From Salirhabdus euzebyi (lineage in GTDB: Bacteria > Bacillota > Bacilli > Bacillales > Alkalibacillaceae): a DNA stretch of 64,000 bases. The position numbers were made by a program, and so were the translations under genes. Positions 27,957-36,348 of the stretch are shown here, one piece after another (within the stretch, counting starts at the first letter, position 1; every line of letters begins with the position of its first letter). The stretch lies in NCBI RefSeq assembly GCF_014207435.1, contig NZ_JACHGH010000002.1:1-64000 (forward strand). The letters run 5' to 3'. The notes under the pieces were generated by a model, which was not told the DNA's origin, searched no databases, and worked only from the letters and a program-made list of their open reading frames with translations.

Positions 27957-28052
27957 GAAAATTATAAAATTTTGGACTTGTGGATAAGTTAGTTGCACGG
28001 TTTAGCCACGTCTAGCTCCAGCACCTCCCCCCCTCGCTTGCGCTTTTGTTCT
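27957..28052 (+). repeat. Dispersed intergenic repeat, copy 1 (internally deleted)
   Basis: Shares an almost identical 5' block with 42665-42742: AAATTATAAAATTT, GGACTTGTGGATAAGTTAG, TTGCACGG, then GCCACGTCTAGCTCCAGCA. It also shares the 3' block GCTTGCGCTTTTGTTCT. About 80-90 bp of the interior present in the other copy is missing here. Both copies lie directly after a terminator. The CTAGCTCCAGC and GCTTGCGCTTTTGTTC blocks belong to an intergenic repeat known across Bacillus genomes. Confidence 0.8.
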
Positions 28053-28085
28053 TTAAGAAAGTGTAATTTGTTAGAGGTGTAAGAA

Positions 28086-28129
28086 AAACGAAGACTTTCG
28101 CGATAAGGGATTGCGAAAAGTCTTCGTTT
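28086..28129. terminator. Long orphan hairpin, terminator-like on both strands
   Basis: Arms AAACGAAGACTTTCGC and GCGAAAAGTCTTCGTTT pair over 16 bp with one bulged A and an 11-nt loop. There is an A-run on the left and T-rich sequence on the right. No recognised gene ends just upstream; the spoIVA terminator is 140 bp away. Confidence 0.6.
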
Positions 28130-28425
28130 ATTTAATGGTTTTTAAAGTTTTTAAATGTTTACGAAACGGTAGGCGTTTTTGTTTAAAAAAACAAAATTTA
28201 ATTTTTTCCTCCGACAAAATGTGAGGGGATAAATAAAATACAAAATAGTCAATATTATCTAAAAAAGACCCAAATCCATGCGGGACAAGCTTTCAAGTGT
28301 TGCATGGCTTGTTCATTTGTGTTACTATGCAAGTAATTCAAGACAATTTATAGGAAATTTTGCATATCTTGAAGAAATTTGCCTAATTTTATTGAATTTA
28401 GTCGTAGATTCGTTTAATATTAGGC

Positions 28426-28456
28426 TTGTCACCTGTTCAGGTGATTTAACTAGTAT
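28426..28456 (+). promoter_or_regulatory. Putative hbs promoter overlapping a palindrome
   Basis: TTGTCA (28426-28431) and TAGTAT (28451-28456) with a 19-bp spacer. The inverted repeat TCACCTG-TT-CAGGTGA (28429-28444) overlaps the -35 box and spacer, so it could be an operator or hairpin. It is 95 bp before hbs. Confidence 0.45.
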
Positions 28457-28550
28457 AAAAAGTAGAAAAAAAGTCAACAAATGGAATGATTGGAATTTTA
28501 AGTTCCTTTTATTCTAGAAGTTCCCTTACATTTGGGAGGAGGTGAAAGAT

Positions 28551-28823
28551 ATGAACAAGACAGAACTAGTAAATGCTGTTGCAGAGAAAAGCGATCTTTC
28601 TAAAAAGGATGCTGCTCAGGCGGTTGATGCAGTTTTTGAATCAATCACTGATTCTTTAAAAAATGGTGATAAAGTACAACTTATCGGTTTTGGTAACTTT
28701 GAAGTTCGTGAGCGTGCTGCTCGTAAAGGACGTAATCCTCAAACTGGTGATGAAATCGAAATTCCAGCTAGTAAGGTTCCTGCATTCAAACCAGGTAAAG
28801 CCCTTAAAGACGCTGTGAAGTAA
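28551..28823 (+). CDS. hbs: HU-type nucleoid protein HBsu
   Basis: A 90-aa DNA-bending histone-like protein that organises the nucleoid and also serves in the signal recognition particle of B. subtilis. Family blocks [41 protein letters not shown] and the arm region [22 protein letters not shown] are all present. ATG 28551 is chosen since GGGAGGAGGTG lies 7 nt before it; a GTG at 28542 is inside that site. The folE gene that follows in B. subtilis is absent. Confidence 0.97.
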   Translation: MNKTELVNAVAEKSDLSKKDAAQAVDAVFESITDSLKNGDKVQLIGFGNFEVRERAARKGRNPQTGDEIEIPASKVPAFKPGKALKDAVK

Positions 28824-28846
28824 GCTAGTTACATAGGGCTGTTATT

Positions 28847-28874
28847 GAAAAGGGGGATAAAACCCCCTTTTTCT
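28847..28874 (+). terminator. hbs terminator
   Basis: Stem AAAAGGGGG/CCCCCTTTT with a 6-nt loop and continuing T residues. Confidence 0.92.
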
Positions 28875-29054
28875 TATGTCTAGAATTAATTAGCGAATTT
28901 CCCTAGTAAAATGAGAAAATACAACTGTTTCATTTCTTACCTTGTTTATTTTCCTTTGTCTACATATCTTATCCAAAATTACATAGATTATAAATCCTAC
29001 TAATGATAAAATAGAAAACGATTTGATAACTGATTATCGTAAGGAGGAACTGTT

Positions 29055-29285
29055 ATGAGTTCCAATTCAACTGGTGTTGATTTTTTTGTCATTAAAGCTT
29101 TAGAAGATGGTGTAAACGTCATAGGTTTGACGAGAGGTACAGACACAAGATTCCATCATTCTGAAAAACTTGATAAAGGTGAAGTGATGATCGCACAGTT
29201 CACAGAACATACCTCAGCAGTAAAAATACGAGGGAAAGCTTTAATTCAAACTAGCCATGGCGAAATGAAGACTGAAGCAGAGTAA
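29055..29285 (+). CDS. mtrB: TRAP, trp RNA-binding attenuation protein
   Basis: A 76-aa protein forming an 11-subunit ring that binds tryptophan and (G/U)AG-repeat RNA. The family core is clear: [52 protein letters not shown]. Key residues for RNA binding (KIRGK region) and Trp binding ([19 protein letters not shown]) are kept. ATG with AAGGAGGAAC. In B. subtilis it follows folE; here folE is missing. No trp operon is present in the window, so the targets must lie elsewhere. Confidence 0.96.
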   Translation: MSSNSTGVDFFVIKALEDGVNVIGLTRGTDTRFHHSEKLDKGEVMIAQFTEHTSAVKIRGKALIQTSHGEMKTEAE

Positions 29286-29300
29286 GCAGCTCTGCTTTTT
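29275..29300 (+). terminator. mtrB terminator overlapping the stop codon
   Basis: An 8-bp stem AAGCAGAG/CTCTGCTT formed from the last codons of mtrB and the sequence after its stop, then TTTTTC. Confidence 0.85.
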
Positions 29301-29414
29301 CGTACTGTATTAGTTAATTATTGGTGTTTTCAAACTCACCAAGTATCTCTAGTATGAAAAATTAGAGCCTTGTGCCATAATAAATAGAGTAGTGTTTAGT
29401 GGAGAAGGGTCAAG

Positions 29415-30209
29415 GTGGTTTTTTTGAACTCAATTGATATACAAAATATAAAAAATAAAATTGAGCAGTATGCGGACAATTCTTTTTTAAAGCAGTATCT
29501 TGATAAACCTTTTGTAGCAGAAGACAAGATTTTGTTTTTAAAAACTATTTTGGAGCATGCAGAAGTAGATGAAGAAAAAAAAGAAACTTACATATTAGCT
29601 ACAATGTTAATGCAAATGGCGTTAGATACACATGATTTAGTCTCTATTTCACGTAGTAGCGCTACAAATAATCACCATAACAAAAAAAAGCAATTAAATA
29701 TATTAGTCGGGGATTTGTTCAGTGGACTATTTTATGAATTATTAGCAAACATAAAAGACGTTCAAGTAATAAATATCCTTGCTGGATCTGTTAAAGAGGT
29801 AAATGAGCATAAAATGATTATTTACCATAATGAAATAAATTCGATAAACCATTTATTAGACGAACTAAAACAAATTGAATCATTACTCATCAAGCGAGTC
29901 TCAGAATTTGTGGGCGTAAAGCAGTTAGACTCTATTATGGAAAATTGGTTTTTAATGAAACGATTAGTCCACGAAAAAAACTTATATTCCAAAAAACAAC
30001 AATCCTTTATCGTATCTATACTCTCGCAACATGATACAGAGCACCATGTTATTCGGATGATTGAAAATATGATTCCAAGAATTGCTTATAAATTAGAATC
30101 ATATATAAATGAATTGCCGACTAATCAATTTGAGGGCATTAAGACAAGTTTAATAAATGAGTTAAAGAAATTATCTTTAGAGCGTGAAATCATATTGGAA
30201 GAGGGCTGA
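29415..30209 (+). CDS. hepS: Heptaprenyl diphosphate synthase component 1
   Basis: A 264-aa non-catalytic subunit that pairs with HepT to set product length to C35 for menaquinone-7. Recognised by place, length and the family stretch ILATMLMQMALDTHDLVS (about 60-77). HepS proteins are poorly conserved, so identity rests partly on context. Start GTG at 29415 with GAAGGGTCAAG before it; a TTG at 29424 is a less likely alternative. It overlaps nothing but is 3 nt from menG, indicating one operon hepS-menG-hepT. Confidence 0.88.
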   Translation: MVFLNSIDIQNIKNKIEQYADNSFLKQYLDKPFVAEDKILFLKTILEHAEVDEEKKETYILATMLMQMALDTHDLVSISRSSATNNHHNKKKQLNILVGDLFSGLFYELLANIKDVQVINILAGSVKEVNEHKMIIYHNEINSINHLLDELKQIESLLIKRVSEFVGVKQLDSIMENWFLMKRLVHEKNLYSKKQQSFIVSILSQHDTEHHVIRMIENMIPRIAYKLESYINELPTNQFEGIKTSLINELKKLSLEREIILEEG

Positions 30210-30212
30210 CGT

Positions 30213-30920
30213 ATGGACAAACATCAATCTAAAGCGGAAAGAGTTCATCATGTATTTGAAAAAATATACAACAGATATGATGTTATGAACTCCGTCATTT
30301 CTTTTCAACGTCACAAAGCATGGCGTAAAGACGTTATGAAGAAAATGGATGTAAAAGAGGGCTCGATAGCCTTGGACGTATGTTGTGGTACCGGTGACTG
30401 GACATTTGCCTTAGCAGAGGCTGTAGGTCGTGAAGGAAACGTTGTAGGTTTAGATTTCAGTAAAAACATGTTATCAGTTGGACAGAGTAAATTAGAACAA
30501 ACAGATCTATCTCACGTATCGTTCATTCACGGCGACGCGATGAATCTTCCATTTAATGACAATACGTTTGATTATGTCACCATCGGATTTGGTTTGCGTA
30601 ATGTTCCTGATTATCTGCATGTTTTGAAAGAAATGGCAAGAGTCGTAAAACCTGGTGGTAAGGTTGTGTGTTTAGAAACCTCTCAACCAACAATGCCCGT
30701 ATTTAAGCAATTATATTATTTTTATTTTAAATTTATTATGCCTTTCTTCGGTAGAATTTTTGCAAAGAGCTATAATGAATACGCATGGCTTCACGAATCA
30801 GCACGAGATTTTCCAGACCGAAAGGCATTGGCGAAGTTATTTGAAGAAGCTGGATTACACCGCATTCAAGTTAAAGGGTATACTGGTGGAGTAGCAGCTA
30901 TGCATTTAGGTGTTAAATAG
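30213..30920 (+). CDS. menG: Demethylmenaquinone methyltransferase
   Basis: A 235-aa SAM-dependent enzyme doing the last step of menaquinone synthesis (UbiE/MenG family). SAM motif I is [17 protein letters not shown] (about 52-68). Then [27 protein letters not shown] (about 108-134) with the family's GFGLRNV signature. C-terminal GGVAAMHLG is conserved. Set between the two heptaprenyl synthase genes, the classic Bacillus order. Menaquinone is then used by QcrABC, encoded 13 kb downstream. Confidence 0.96.
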   Translation: MDKHQSKAERVHHVFEKIYNRYDVMNSVISFQRHKAWRKDVMKKMDVKEGSIALDVCCGTGDWTFALAEAVGREGNVVGLDFSKNMLSVGQSKLEQTDLSHVSFIHGDAMNLPFNDNTFDYVTIGFGLRNVPDYLHVLKEMARVVKPGGKVVCLETSQPTMPVFKQLYYFYFKFIMPFFGRIFAKSYNEYAWLHESARDFPDRKALAKLFEEAGLHRIQVKGYTGGVAAMHLGVK

Positions 30921-30954
30921 AAATGAATGAATATAGAGATAAAAGGTGACCTAC

Positions 30955-31923
30955 ATGAAACTGTCCTCTACTTATAAGTTTTTAACGGATGATCTAAATA
31001 AAATTGAATTAGAATTATTAGAGACAATTCAGGCAGAGCACCCTGTTTTAAGAGCAGCATCAACTCAGTTACTAAAGGCAGGAGGAAAAAGAATCCGTCC
31101 TGTTTTTGTTTTGTTATCTGCCAAGTTAGGAGAATATAACTTTGAGCAAATAAAGCATGTGGCTGTGGCTTTAGAGCTGATGCATATGGCCTCTTTAGTG
31201 CATGATGATGTAATAGATGATGCAAATATTCGCAGGGGAAAACATACTGTAAATGCTAAGTGGGATAATCGAGTTGCTATGTATACCGGTGACTATATAT
31301 TTGCTCGTTCCTTAGAAATTTTAGCTAAAATTGATAACCCAAAAGCGCATCAACAATTATCCAATACAATTGTAGAACTTTGTTTAGGAGAAATTGAACA
31401 GTTAAAAGACCAGTATAATGTAGATCAAAATCTAAGAACATATCTACGAAGAATTAAAAGAAAAACCGCTCTATTAATTGCCTCTAGCTGTCGGTTAGGT
31501 GCTATTGTTTCAAACTTAGAACCAAAATATGAAAAAGCATTGTTTCGATATGGATACTATTTAGGGATGTCTTATCAAATTATTGATGACATTTTAGATT
31601 TTACTGCCTCTGAGAAGGAATTGGGGAAACCAGCTGGTAGTGATTTAAAACAAGGGAATATAACCCTACCTGTTTTATATCAATTAAGTGATCCAAACTT
31701 TAAAGAACATTTGGAACATGCATTCCAACGTGCTAATATAGATAACGAAAATTTAGAGGCGATTATTAAAATTATTAAAGAGTCTCCATCTATAAAACAA
31801 GCATATCAACTAAGTGAAAACTATTTACAAAAAGCAGAAAAAGAACTAAGTATTTTTCCGGTAAACCAAGCAACCGTAGCTTTAAAAGATATCGCAAAAT
31901 ATATTGGTAGTAGAACTTTTTAA
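30955..31923 (+). CDS. hepT: Heptaprenyl diphosphate synthase component 2
   Basis: A 322-aa trans-prenyltransferase, catalytic subunit for the C35 side chain. First aspartate-rich motif DDVIDDA (about 85-91) within MASLVHDDVIDDA, and second DDILDF (about 211-216). GGKRIRP (about 44-50) binds the diphosphate. ATG 30955 is chosen, since AAAGGTGA lies 5 nt before it; a GTG at 30946 is inside that site. Ends the hepS-menG-hepT operon. Confidence 0.96.
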   Translation: MKLSSTYKFLTDDLNKIELELLETIQAEHPVLRAASTQLLKAGGKRIRPVFVLLSAKLGEYNFEQIKHVAVALELMHMASLVHDDVIDDANIRRGKHTVNAKWDNRVAMYTGDYIFARSLEILAKIDNPKAHQQLSNTIVELCLGEIEQLKDQYNVDQNLRTYLRRIKRKTALLIASSCRLGAIVSNLEPKYEKALFRYGYYLGMSYQIIDDILDFTASEKELGKPAGSDLKQGNITLPVLYQLSDPNFKEHLEHAFQRANIDNENLEAIIKIIKESPSIKQAYQLSENYLQKAEKELSIFPVNQATVALKDIAKYIGSRTF

Positions 31924-32031
31924 CGATATTGGAAATAATATTTGTCAAAATCATGAATATTTGTTAGAATTTTAACGGCTTGAAGCGTTTACATTAAAGA
32001 TACATACTAGATTAAGGAAGAGGTGTTCGTA

Positions 32032-32478
32032 ATGGAAAAAACATTTTTAATGGTAAAACCAGACGGAGTACAGAGAGATTTAGTTGGTAAAATAGTGACT
32101 AAGTTTGAAGACAAAGGTTTTCAATTAGTAGGAGCTAAATTAATGCAAATCACAAAAGAACTTGCTGAGGAGCATTATGGCGAACATAAAGAAAGACCAT
32201 TCTTTGGTGAATTAGTAGACTTTATCACTTCTGGTCCTGTATTTGCAATGGTATGGGAAGGTGAAGGTGTTATTGCTACTGCTAGAAATATGATGGGTAA
32301 AACTAACCCACAAGAAGCAGCACCTGGAACTATTCGTGGAGACTACGGTATAACTGTTGGTAAAAACGTTATTCATGGTTCTGATTCTCCTGAGAGTGCT
32401 GAGCGCGAAATTAGCTTGTTTTTTAAAGAAGAAGAGTTAACTTCTTATACAAAAAACAGCAACAACTGGATTTACTAA
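32032..32478 (+). CDS. ndk: Nucleoside diphosphate kinase
   Basis: A 148-aa enzyme exchanging the terminal phosphate between nucleoside tri- and diphosphates. The active-site histidine lies in [16 protein letters not shown] (H115 by count). N-terminal [19 protein letters not shown] matches the family. ATG 32032 follows GGAAGAGGTG; an upstream in-frame ATG at 32023 lies in that site. Single-gene unit with a strong terminator; the same order hepT-ndk-cheR is found in B. subtilis. Confidence 0.97.
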   Translation: MEKTFLMVKPDGVQRDLVGKIVTKFEDKGFQLVGAKLMQITKELAEEHYGEHKERPFFGELVDFITSGPVFAMVWEGEGVIATARNMMGKTNPQEAAPGTIRGDYGITVGKNVIHGSDSPESAEREISLFFKEEELTSYTKNSNNWIY

Positions 32479-32484
32479 TAAATG

Positions 32485-32516
32485 AAAGAGGTCAGTCTCT
32501 ACTGATCTCTTTTTTT
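32485..32516 (+). terminator. ndk terminator
   Basis: A 9-bp stem AGAGGTCAG/CTGATCTCT (one G-T pair), 6-nt loop and a run of seven T. Confidence 0.92.
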
Positions 32517-32660
32517 GTACCTAAAAAGTTTTACGTGATTTTCGTATTGGAGACACAAAATTGTCATTTTATGAAAGAAAGATGCTGAAAATTTACATAC
32601 ATTTAAACGAATTTAGTGTAAAATTTCCATATATATCAAAAGGGTTAGGGAGTATGCAAT

Positions 32661-33437
32661 GTGAAGGATGACTATCAAGAGTTTGTAGAGCTCATAAAAA
32701 GAAAAACTGGGCTTGATCTGTTTCAATATAAAGAAAAGCAAATGAAACGAAGATTAACGTCGTTATGTCAAAAACGAGATTGTGATAACTTTGTTCAGTA
32801 TTTTCACCTCATTATAAAGGAAAAAGAATATTTTAATGAGTTTTTAGATCGCATTACTATTAATGTTTCCGAGTTTTACCGTAATGGTAAACGATGGGAA
32901 GTTTTAGAAAAAAAGATTCTACCGAAGTTGTTACGTGAAAACCGAAATGTGAAAATATGGAGTGCAGCCTGTTCTACGGGGGAAGAGCCATATACTATTG
33001 CGATGTTACTCCATCCATACATAAATCTTAACCAAGTTAACATTTTGGCAACAGACCTAGATGAAAATGCCTTACAAGCTGCAAAAAGAGGTATTTATCT
33101 AGAGAAATCATTAAAGGAAGTACCGTCTCAAATAAAGCAGAAGCATTTCTCCTCTAAAGACGGTAACTTCTTCTCTGTTGATGAATCGTTAAAAAAATGT
33201 ATTACATTCAAGAAACATAACTTGTTAAAAGATCCATACGAAGAAAAGTTTGATTTGATTGTATGCCGTAATGTGTTAATTTATTTTACGGAAGAGGCCA
33301 AAGAAATAGTTTACCGCCAATTCAGTCAATCGCTAAAACCTGGTGGTGTTTTGTTTGTCGGGAGTACAGAGCAAATATTTAATCCGAAGCAATATGGATT
33401 AGAAACAGTCGATACATTTTTTTATCAAAAGCAATAA
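32661..33437 (+). CDS. cheR: Chemotaxis receptor methyltransferase CheR
   Basis: A 258-aa enzyme that methylates glutamates on chemoreceptors using SAM. The N-terminal helical domain (1-75, MKRRLTSLCQKR) docks to receptors. The SAM fold shows IWSAACSTGEEPYTIAMLL (about 103-121) and LIVCRNVLIYFTEEAKE (about 205-221). The C-terminal GGVLFVGSTEQI matches the family. Start GTG. With YpfA it implies a motile organism. Isolated from the main che operon, as in B. subtilis. Confidence 0.95.
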   Translation: MKDDYQEFVELIKRKTGLDLFQYKEKQMKRRLTSLCQKRDCDNFVQYFHLIIKEKEYFNEFLDRITINVSEFYRNGKRWEVLEKKILPKLLRENRNVKIWSAACSTGEEPYTIAMLLHPYINLNQVNILATDLDENALQAAKRGIYLEKSLKEVPSQIKQKHFSSKDGNFFSVDESLKKCITFKKHNLLKDPYEEKFDLIVCRNVLIYFTEEAKEIVYRQFSQSLKPGGVLFVGSTEQIFNPKQYGLETVDTFFYQKQ

Positions 33438-33445
33438 ATTACGAA

Positions 33446-33478
33446 AGCTACCATGCATATTATTTGGTAGTTTTTTTT
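33446..33478 (+). terminator. cheR terminator
   Basis: Stem CTACCA/TGGTAG with an 11-nt loop followed by eight T residues. Confidence 0.85.
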
Positions 33479-33548
33479 ATTTAAAAAATTTAAGAAGCAC
33501 TACTCTACGCAAAAGGTTAAATTACTTTACCCGTGCAACGCGTTAATC

Positions 33549-33557
33549 TGTTATAAT
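33549..33557 (+). promoter_or_regulatory. Putative extended -10 promoter of the aro operon
   Basis: TGTTATAAT is an extended -10 element (TGn plus TATAAT). A weak TTTACC at 33526-33531 is too far (20 bp) for a good -35. A second extended -10 candidate, TGGTATAGT, lies at 33667-33675 closer to aroC. Neither is decisive. The 281-bp leader shows no T-box or (G/T)AG-repeat array. Confidence 0.4.
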
Positions 33558-33718
33558 GATAGAAGCAGATTATTTTAGAAAATTCTTATCGTATGGGAAA
33601 CTTTGATTTTATAAGTGTATTTCCTATAGTTGTATGGTCTTTAACAAACACAAACGTTTTTGGGTATGGTATAGTAATACAAAAATAAATTTCGAATACA
33701 TAGTAGGGGGTATGAAGT

Positions 33719-34885
33719 TTGCGATATTTAACAGCTGGAGAATCTCATGGGAAACAATTAACTACAATTGTTGAGGGTGTTCCTTCGAACATGGACCTTT
33801 TACCTGCAGATATAAATGATTCCTTATTAAGAAGACAAAAAGGACATGGACGCGGTAGAAGAATGCAAATTGAAAAAGACTTAGTAGATGTAAAAAGTGG
33901 TGTGCGTCACGGCTATACATTAGGTTCACCAATTGCATTAGTGATTGAAAATGATGATTTTAAACATTGGGTGAATATTATGGGGGAAGAGCCTTTAGAC
34001 CCAGATGCAGAAGTAAAAAGGCAAATAACGCGTCCAAGACCGGGTCATGCAGATTTAAATGGTGCACTTAAATACGGTCATCGTGATATGAGAAATGTTC
34101 TAGAGAGGTCATCTGCAAGAGAAACGGCAGCACGTGTAGCTGTAGGGGCAGTTGCAAAGAAGCTTCTCTCTTTATTGGATATTAAGATTGTTGGGTATAC
34201 AAAAGAGATTGCTGGAATTCGTGCGAAAGATGTGGATAACTTAACGGTGGAGGAGAGGCTACAAATTTCTGAAGCATCACCTGTTCGAACCTTGGATAAA
34301 GATGTTGAGCAAAAAATGATGGATGCAATTGATTTGGCAAAAAAAGAAGGGGATTCCATCGGTGGTGTTGTGGAAGTTATAGTAGAAGGTCTCCCTGCTG
34401 GAATCGGTTCATATGTTCATTATGACCGCAAGTTAGACTCAAGAATTGCTGGTGGTGTTGTTAGTATTAATGCTTTCAAAGGAGTCGAATTTGGTCTCGG
34501 CTTTGAAATGGCAAGGAAAAATGGCAGTCAAGTTCATGACGAAATTATTTGGGATGAACAAAATGGATTTACGAGACGTACGAATCGTTTAGGAGGCTTT
34601 GAAGGTGGAATGTCTACAGGCATGCCCATTGTTGTTCGTGGTGTGATGAAACCTATCCCTACTTTATATAAGCCACTACAAAGTGTTGACATTGATTCTA
34701 AAGAACCTTTTCAAGCGAGTATCGAACGTTCAGATTCTTGTGCTGTTCCTGCTGCTGCTGTTGTGATGGAACATGTTGTAGCGTGGGAAATTGCGCGTAC
34801 GTTATTAGATCAATTTCCACATGACCAATTTCCAAAATTAAAGAAAGCTTTAGACGAGTATAGAGAAGAACTTAGGAGTTTTTAA
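33719..34885 (+). CDS. aroC: Chorismate synthase
   Basis: A 388-aa FMN-dependent enzyme making chorismate from EPSP (named aroF in B. subtilis). Signatures: [16 protein letters not shown] (7-22), [34 protein letters not shown] and [15 protein letters not shown] (about 131-145). [16 protein letters not shown] is near 295. Start TTG 33719 after GGGGG, giving the correct N-terminus [11 protein letters not shown]. First gene of aroC-aroB-aroH-hisC-tyrA-aroA. Confidence 0.96.
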   Translation: MRYLTAGESHGKQLTTIVEGVPSNMDLLPADINDSLLRRQKGHGRGRRMQIEKDLVDVKSGVRHGYTLGSPIALVIENDDFKHWVNIMGEEPLDPDAEVKRQITRPRPGHADLNGALKYGHRDMRNVLERSSARETAARVAVGAVAKKLLSLLDIKIVGYTKEIAGIRAKDVDNLTVEERLQISEASPVRTLDKDVEQKMMDAIDLAKKEGDSIGGVVEVIVEGLPAGIGSYVHYDRKLDSRIAGGVVSINAFKGVEFGLGFEMARKNGSQVHDEIIWDEQNGFTRRTNRLGGFEGGMSTGMPIVVRGVMKPIPTLYKPLQSVDIDSKEPFQASIERSDSCAVPAAAVVMEHVVAWEIARTLLDQFPHDQFPKLKKALDEYREELRSF

Positions 34886-34886
34886 G

Positions 34887-35972
34887 ATGGAAATGATACC
34901 AATTAAAACGACCGAAAGTGAATATAATGTTTATGTTGGCAAAGGACTACGGTTTCGTGTGGGGGAATTGCTCCCTAAAAACTATGACAACATATGGGTC
35001 ATTGCGGATGATGAAGTAGCAAAATTTTCTTATGTACAGGATGTGTTAACTAGTTTCCGTAAAGATAAATCTGTATACACATCCAACATACCTGCTGGTG
35101 AGCAGTCGAAAAGTTTTGCGCAATTTGAGAGTCTTCATACAGACGCCATCAAATATGGTTTAGATCGACATTCCGTCATCATTGCGCTAGGAGGCGGAGT
35201 AGTGGGGGATCTAGCAGGCTTTGTCGCAGCAACCTACATGAGAGGAATCGATTATATACAAGTACCGACAACCATTTTAGCTCATGACAGTAGTGTTGGT
35301 GGAAAAGTGGCGATTAATCATCCTCTCGGTAAAAACTTAATTGGTAGCTTCCATCAACCGAGTGCCGTTATTTACGATTTAGAAACATTTCAAACGTTAC
35401 CTCAAAAGGAATGGAGATCTGGTTTTGCTGAGGTAATCAAGCATGCATGGATTGCTGACGAAACATTACTCTTCTCGTTAATGGAACATGTAAGTTCCCT
35501 TGAGGACATGAACCATAGCATGTTGCAGAATGCCATTAAAAGAGGAATTGAAATAAAAGCAAACATTGTTGCTCAAGACGAGAAAGAAAGTGGAGTACGT
35601 AGCTATTTGAATTTTGGCCATACGTTAGGTCATGCAATTGAAGCTAGCCTAGGATATGGAAAAATAACACACGGGGAAGCTGTCGTAATTGGAATGCTTT
35701 TCGCATTACGACTTAGTGAAAAAACATTTCCTGTATCCTTCCCTACTGAGCGTTTTTTGAATTGGTTACAGGATCTTCAATACCCATTCACTATCATTTC
35801 AGAATTAGATATAGACCAGCTATTAAACCGAATGAAACATGACAAAAAGAATAGCCAGGGTAATATTCGGATGGTCTTACTAGAGGGAATTGAACAACCC
35901 ACTTTAAAGGCGTTTGACGAAGCAACGATAGCTTCGGAACTAAAAGTATTTCAAAATGAGGTGAATCGGTAA
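34887..35972 (+). CDS. aroB: 3-dehydroquinate synthase
   Basis: A 361-aa NAD- and metal-dependent enzyme cyclising DAHP to 3-dehydroquinate. NAD motif IALGGGVVGDLAGFVAATYMRG (about 93-114). The metal ligands are in EVIKHAWI (E about 181) and FGHTLGHAIEA (about 243-253). Near it HGEAVVIGM. Starts 1 nt after aroC and its stop overlaps the aroH start (TAATG), indicating coupled translation. Confidence 0.96.
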   Translation: MEMIPIKTTESEYNVYVGKGLRFRVGELLPKNYDNIWVIADDEVAKFSYVQDVLTSFRKDKSVYTSNIPAGEQSKSFAQFESLHTDAIKYGLDRHSVIIALGGGVVGDLAGFVAATYMRGIDYIQVPTTILAHDSSVGGKVAINHPLGKNLIGSFHQPSAVIYDLETFQTLPQKEWRSGFAEVIKHAWIADETLLFSLMEHVSSLEDMNHSMLQNAIKRGIEIKANIVAQDEKESGVRSYLNFGHTLGHAIEASLGYGKITHGEAVVIGMLFALRLSEKTFPVSFPTERFLNWLQDLQYPFTIISELDIDQLLNRMKHDKKNSQGNIRMVLLEGIEQPTLKAFDEATIASELKVFQNEVNR

Positions 35973-36334
35973 TGATAAGAGGAATAAGAGGGGCTACAAC
36001 AGTTAAGGCAAATGAGGAAACAGAAATTATCCAAGCTACGAAAGCAGTTCTTGAAGATATAGCCAAACAAAACAACGTTGTACCGGACCAAATAGCATCT
36101 ATCCTTATTTCCGTTACACATGATTTAAATGCAACATTTCCAGCAAAAGCACTACGTCTTATCGATGGGTGGAAATATGTACCTGTAATGTGTACGCTAG
36201 AAATTCCTGTTCCAAATTCTTTACCCCGTTGTATCCGTATAATGGTCACGACAAATACAAATAAGAAGCAAGAAGACATTCAACATATATACCATCATGA
36301 TGCCAAACAACTACGTCCTGATTTAGTGAAGTAG
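35972..36334 (+). CDS. aroH: Chorismate mutase, AroH type
   Basis: A 120-aa monofunctional mutase converting chorismate to prephenate. Starts MIRGIRGATTVKANEETEI with the catalytic R7. Further active-site region SVTHDLNATFPAKALR (R and E/K residues around 47-63, 90) and CTLEIPVPNSLPRCIRIMV. Slightly shorter than B. subtilis AroH (127). In B. subtilis the trpEDCFBA operon follows; here hisC begins 14 nt later. Confidence 0.95.
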   Translation: MIRGIRGATTVKANEETEIIQATKAVLEDIAKQNNVVPDQIASILISVTHDLNATFPAKALRLIDGWKYVPVMCTLEIPVPNSLPRCIRIMVTTNTNKKQEDIQHIYHHDAKQLRPDLVK

Positions 36335-36348
36335 AAAGGAGCTTACAT

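Larger units (their letters stand above)
28053..28550. other. Structured non-coding gap upstream of hbs
   Basis: About 500 bp without a supportable gene, notable for inverted repeats: a long hairpin (28086-28129), alternative pairings at 28276-28314, TTCAAGA/TCTTGAA at 28337-28343 and 28367-28373, and a palindrome at the hbs promoter. The open frame 28278-28517 has no ribosome site. Confidence 0.7.

Noticed and set aside
28278-28517. 79-aa plus-strand open frame upstream of hbs
   Set aside because: No ribosome binding site, low-complexity hydrophobic/aromatic composition unlike a real gene, and it runs through the promoter and palindrome of hbs.
35794-36279. 161-aa minus-strand open frame
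   Set aside because: Antisense shadow of aroB and aroH, both strongly supported; no ribosome site.
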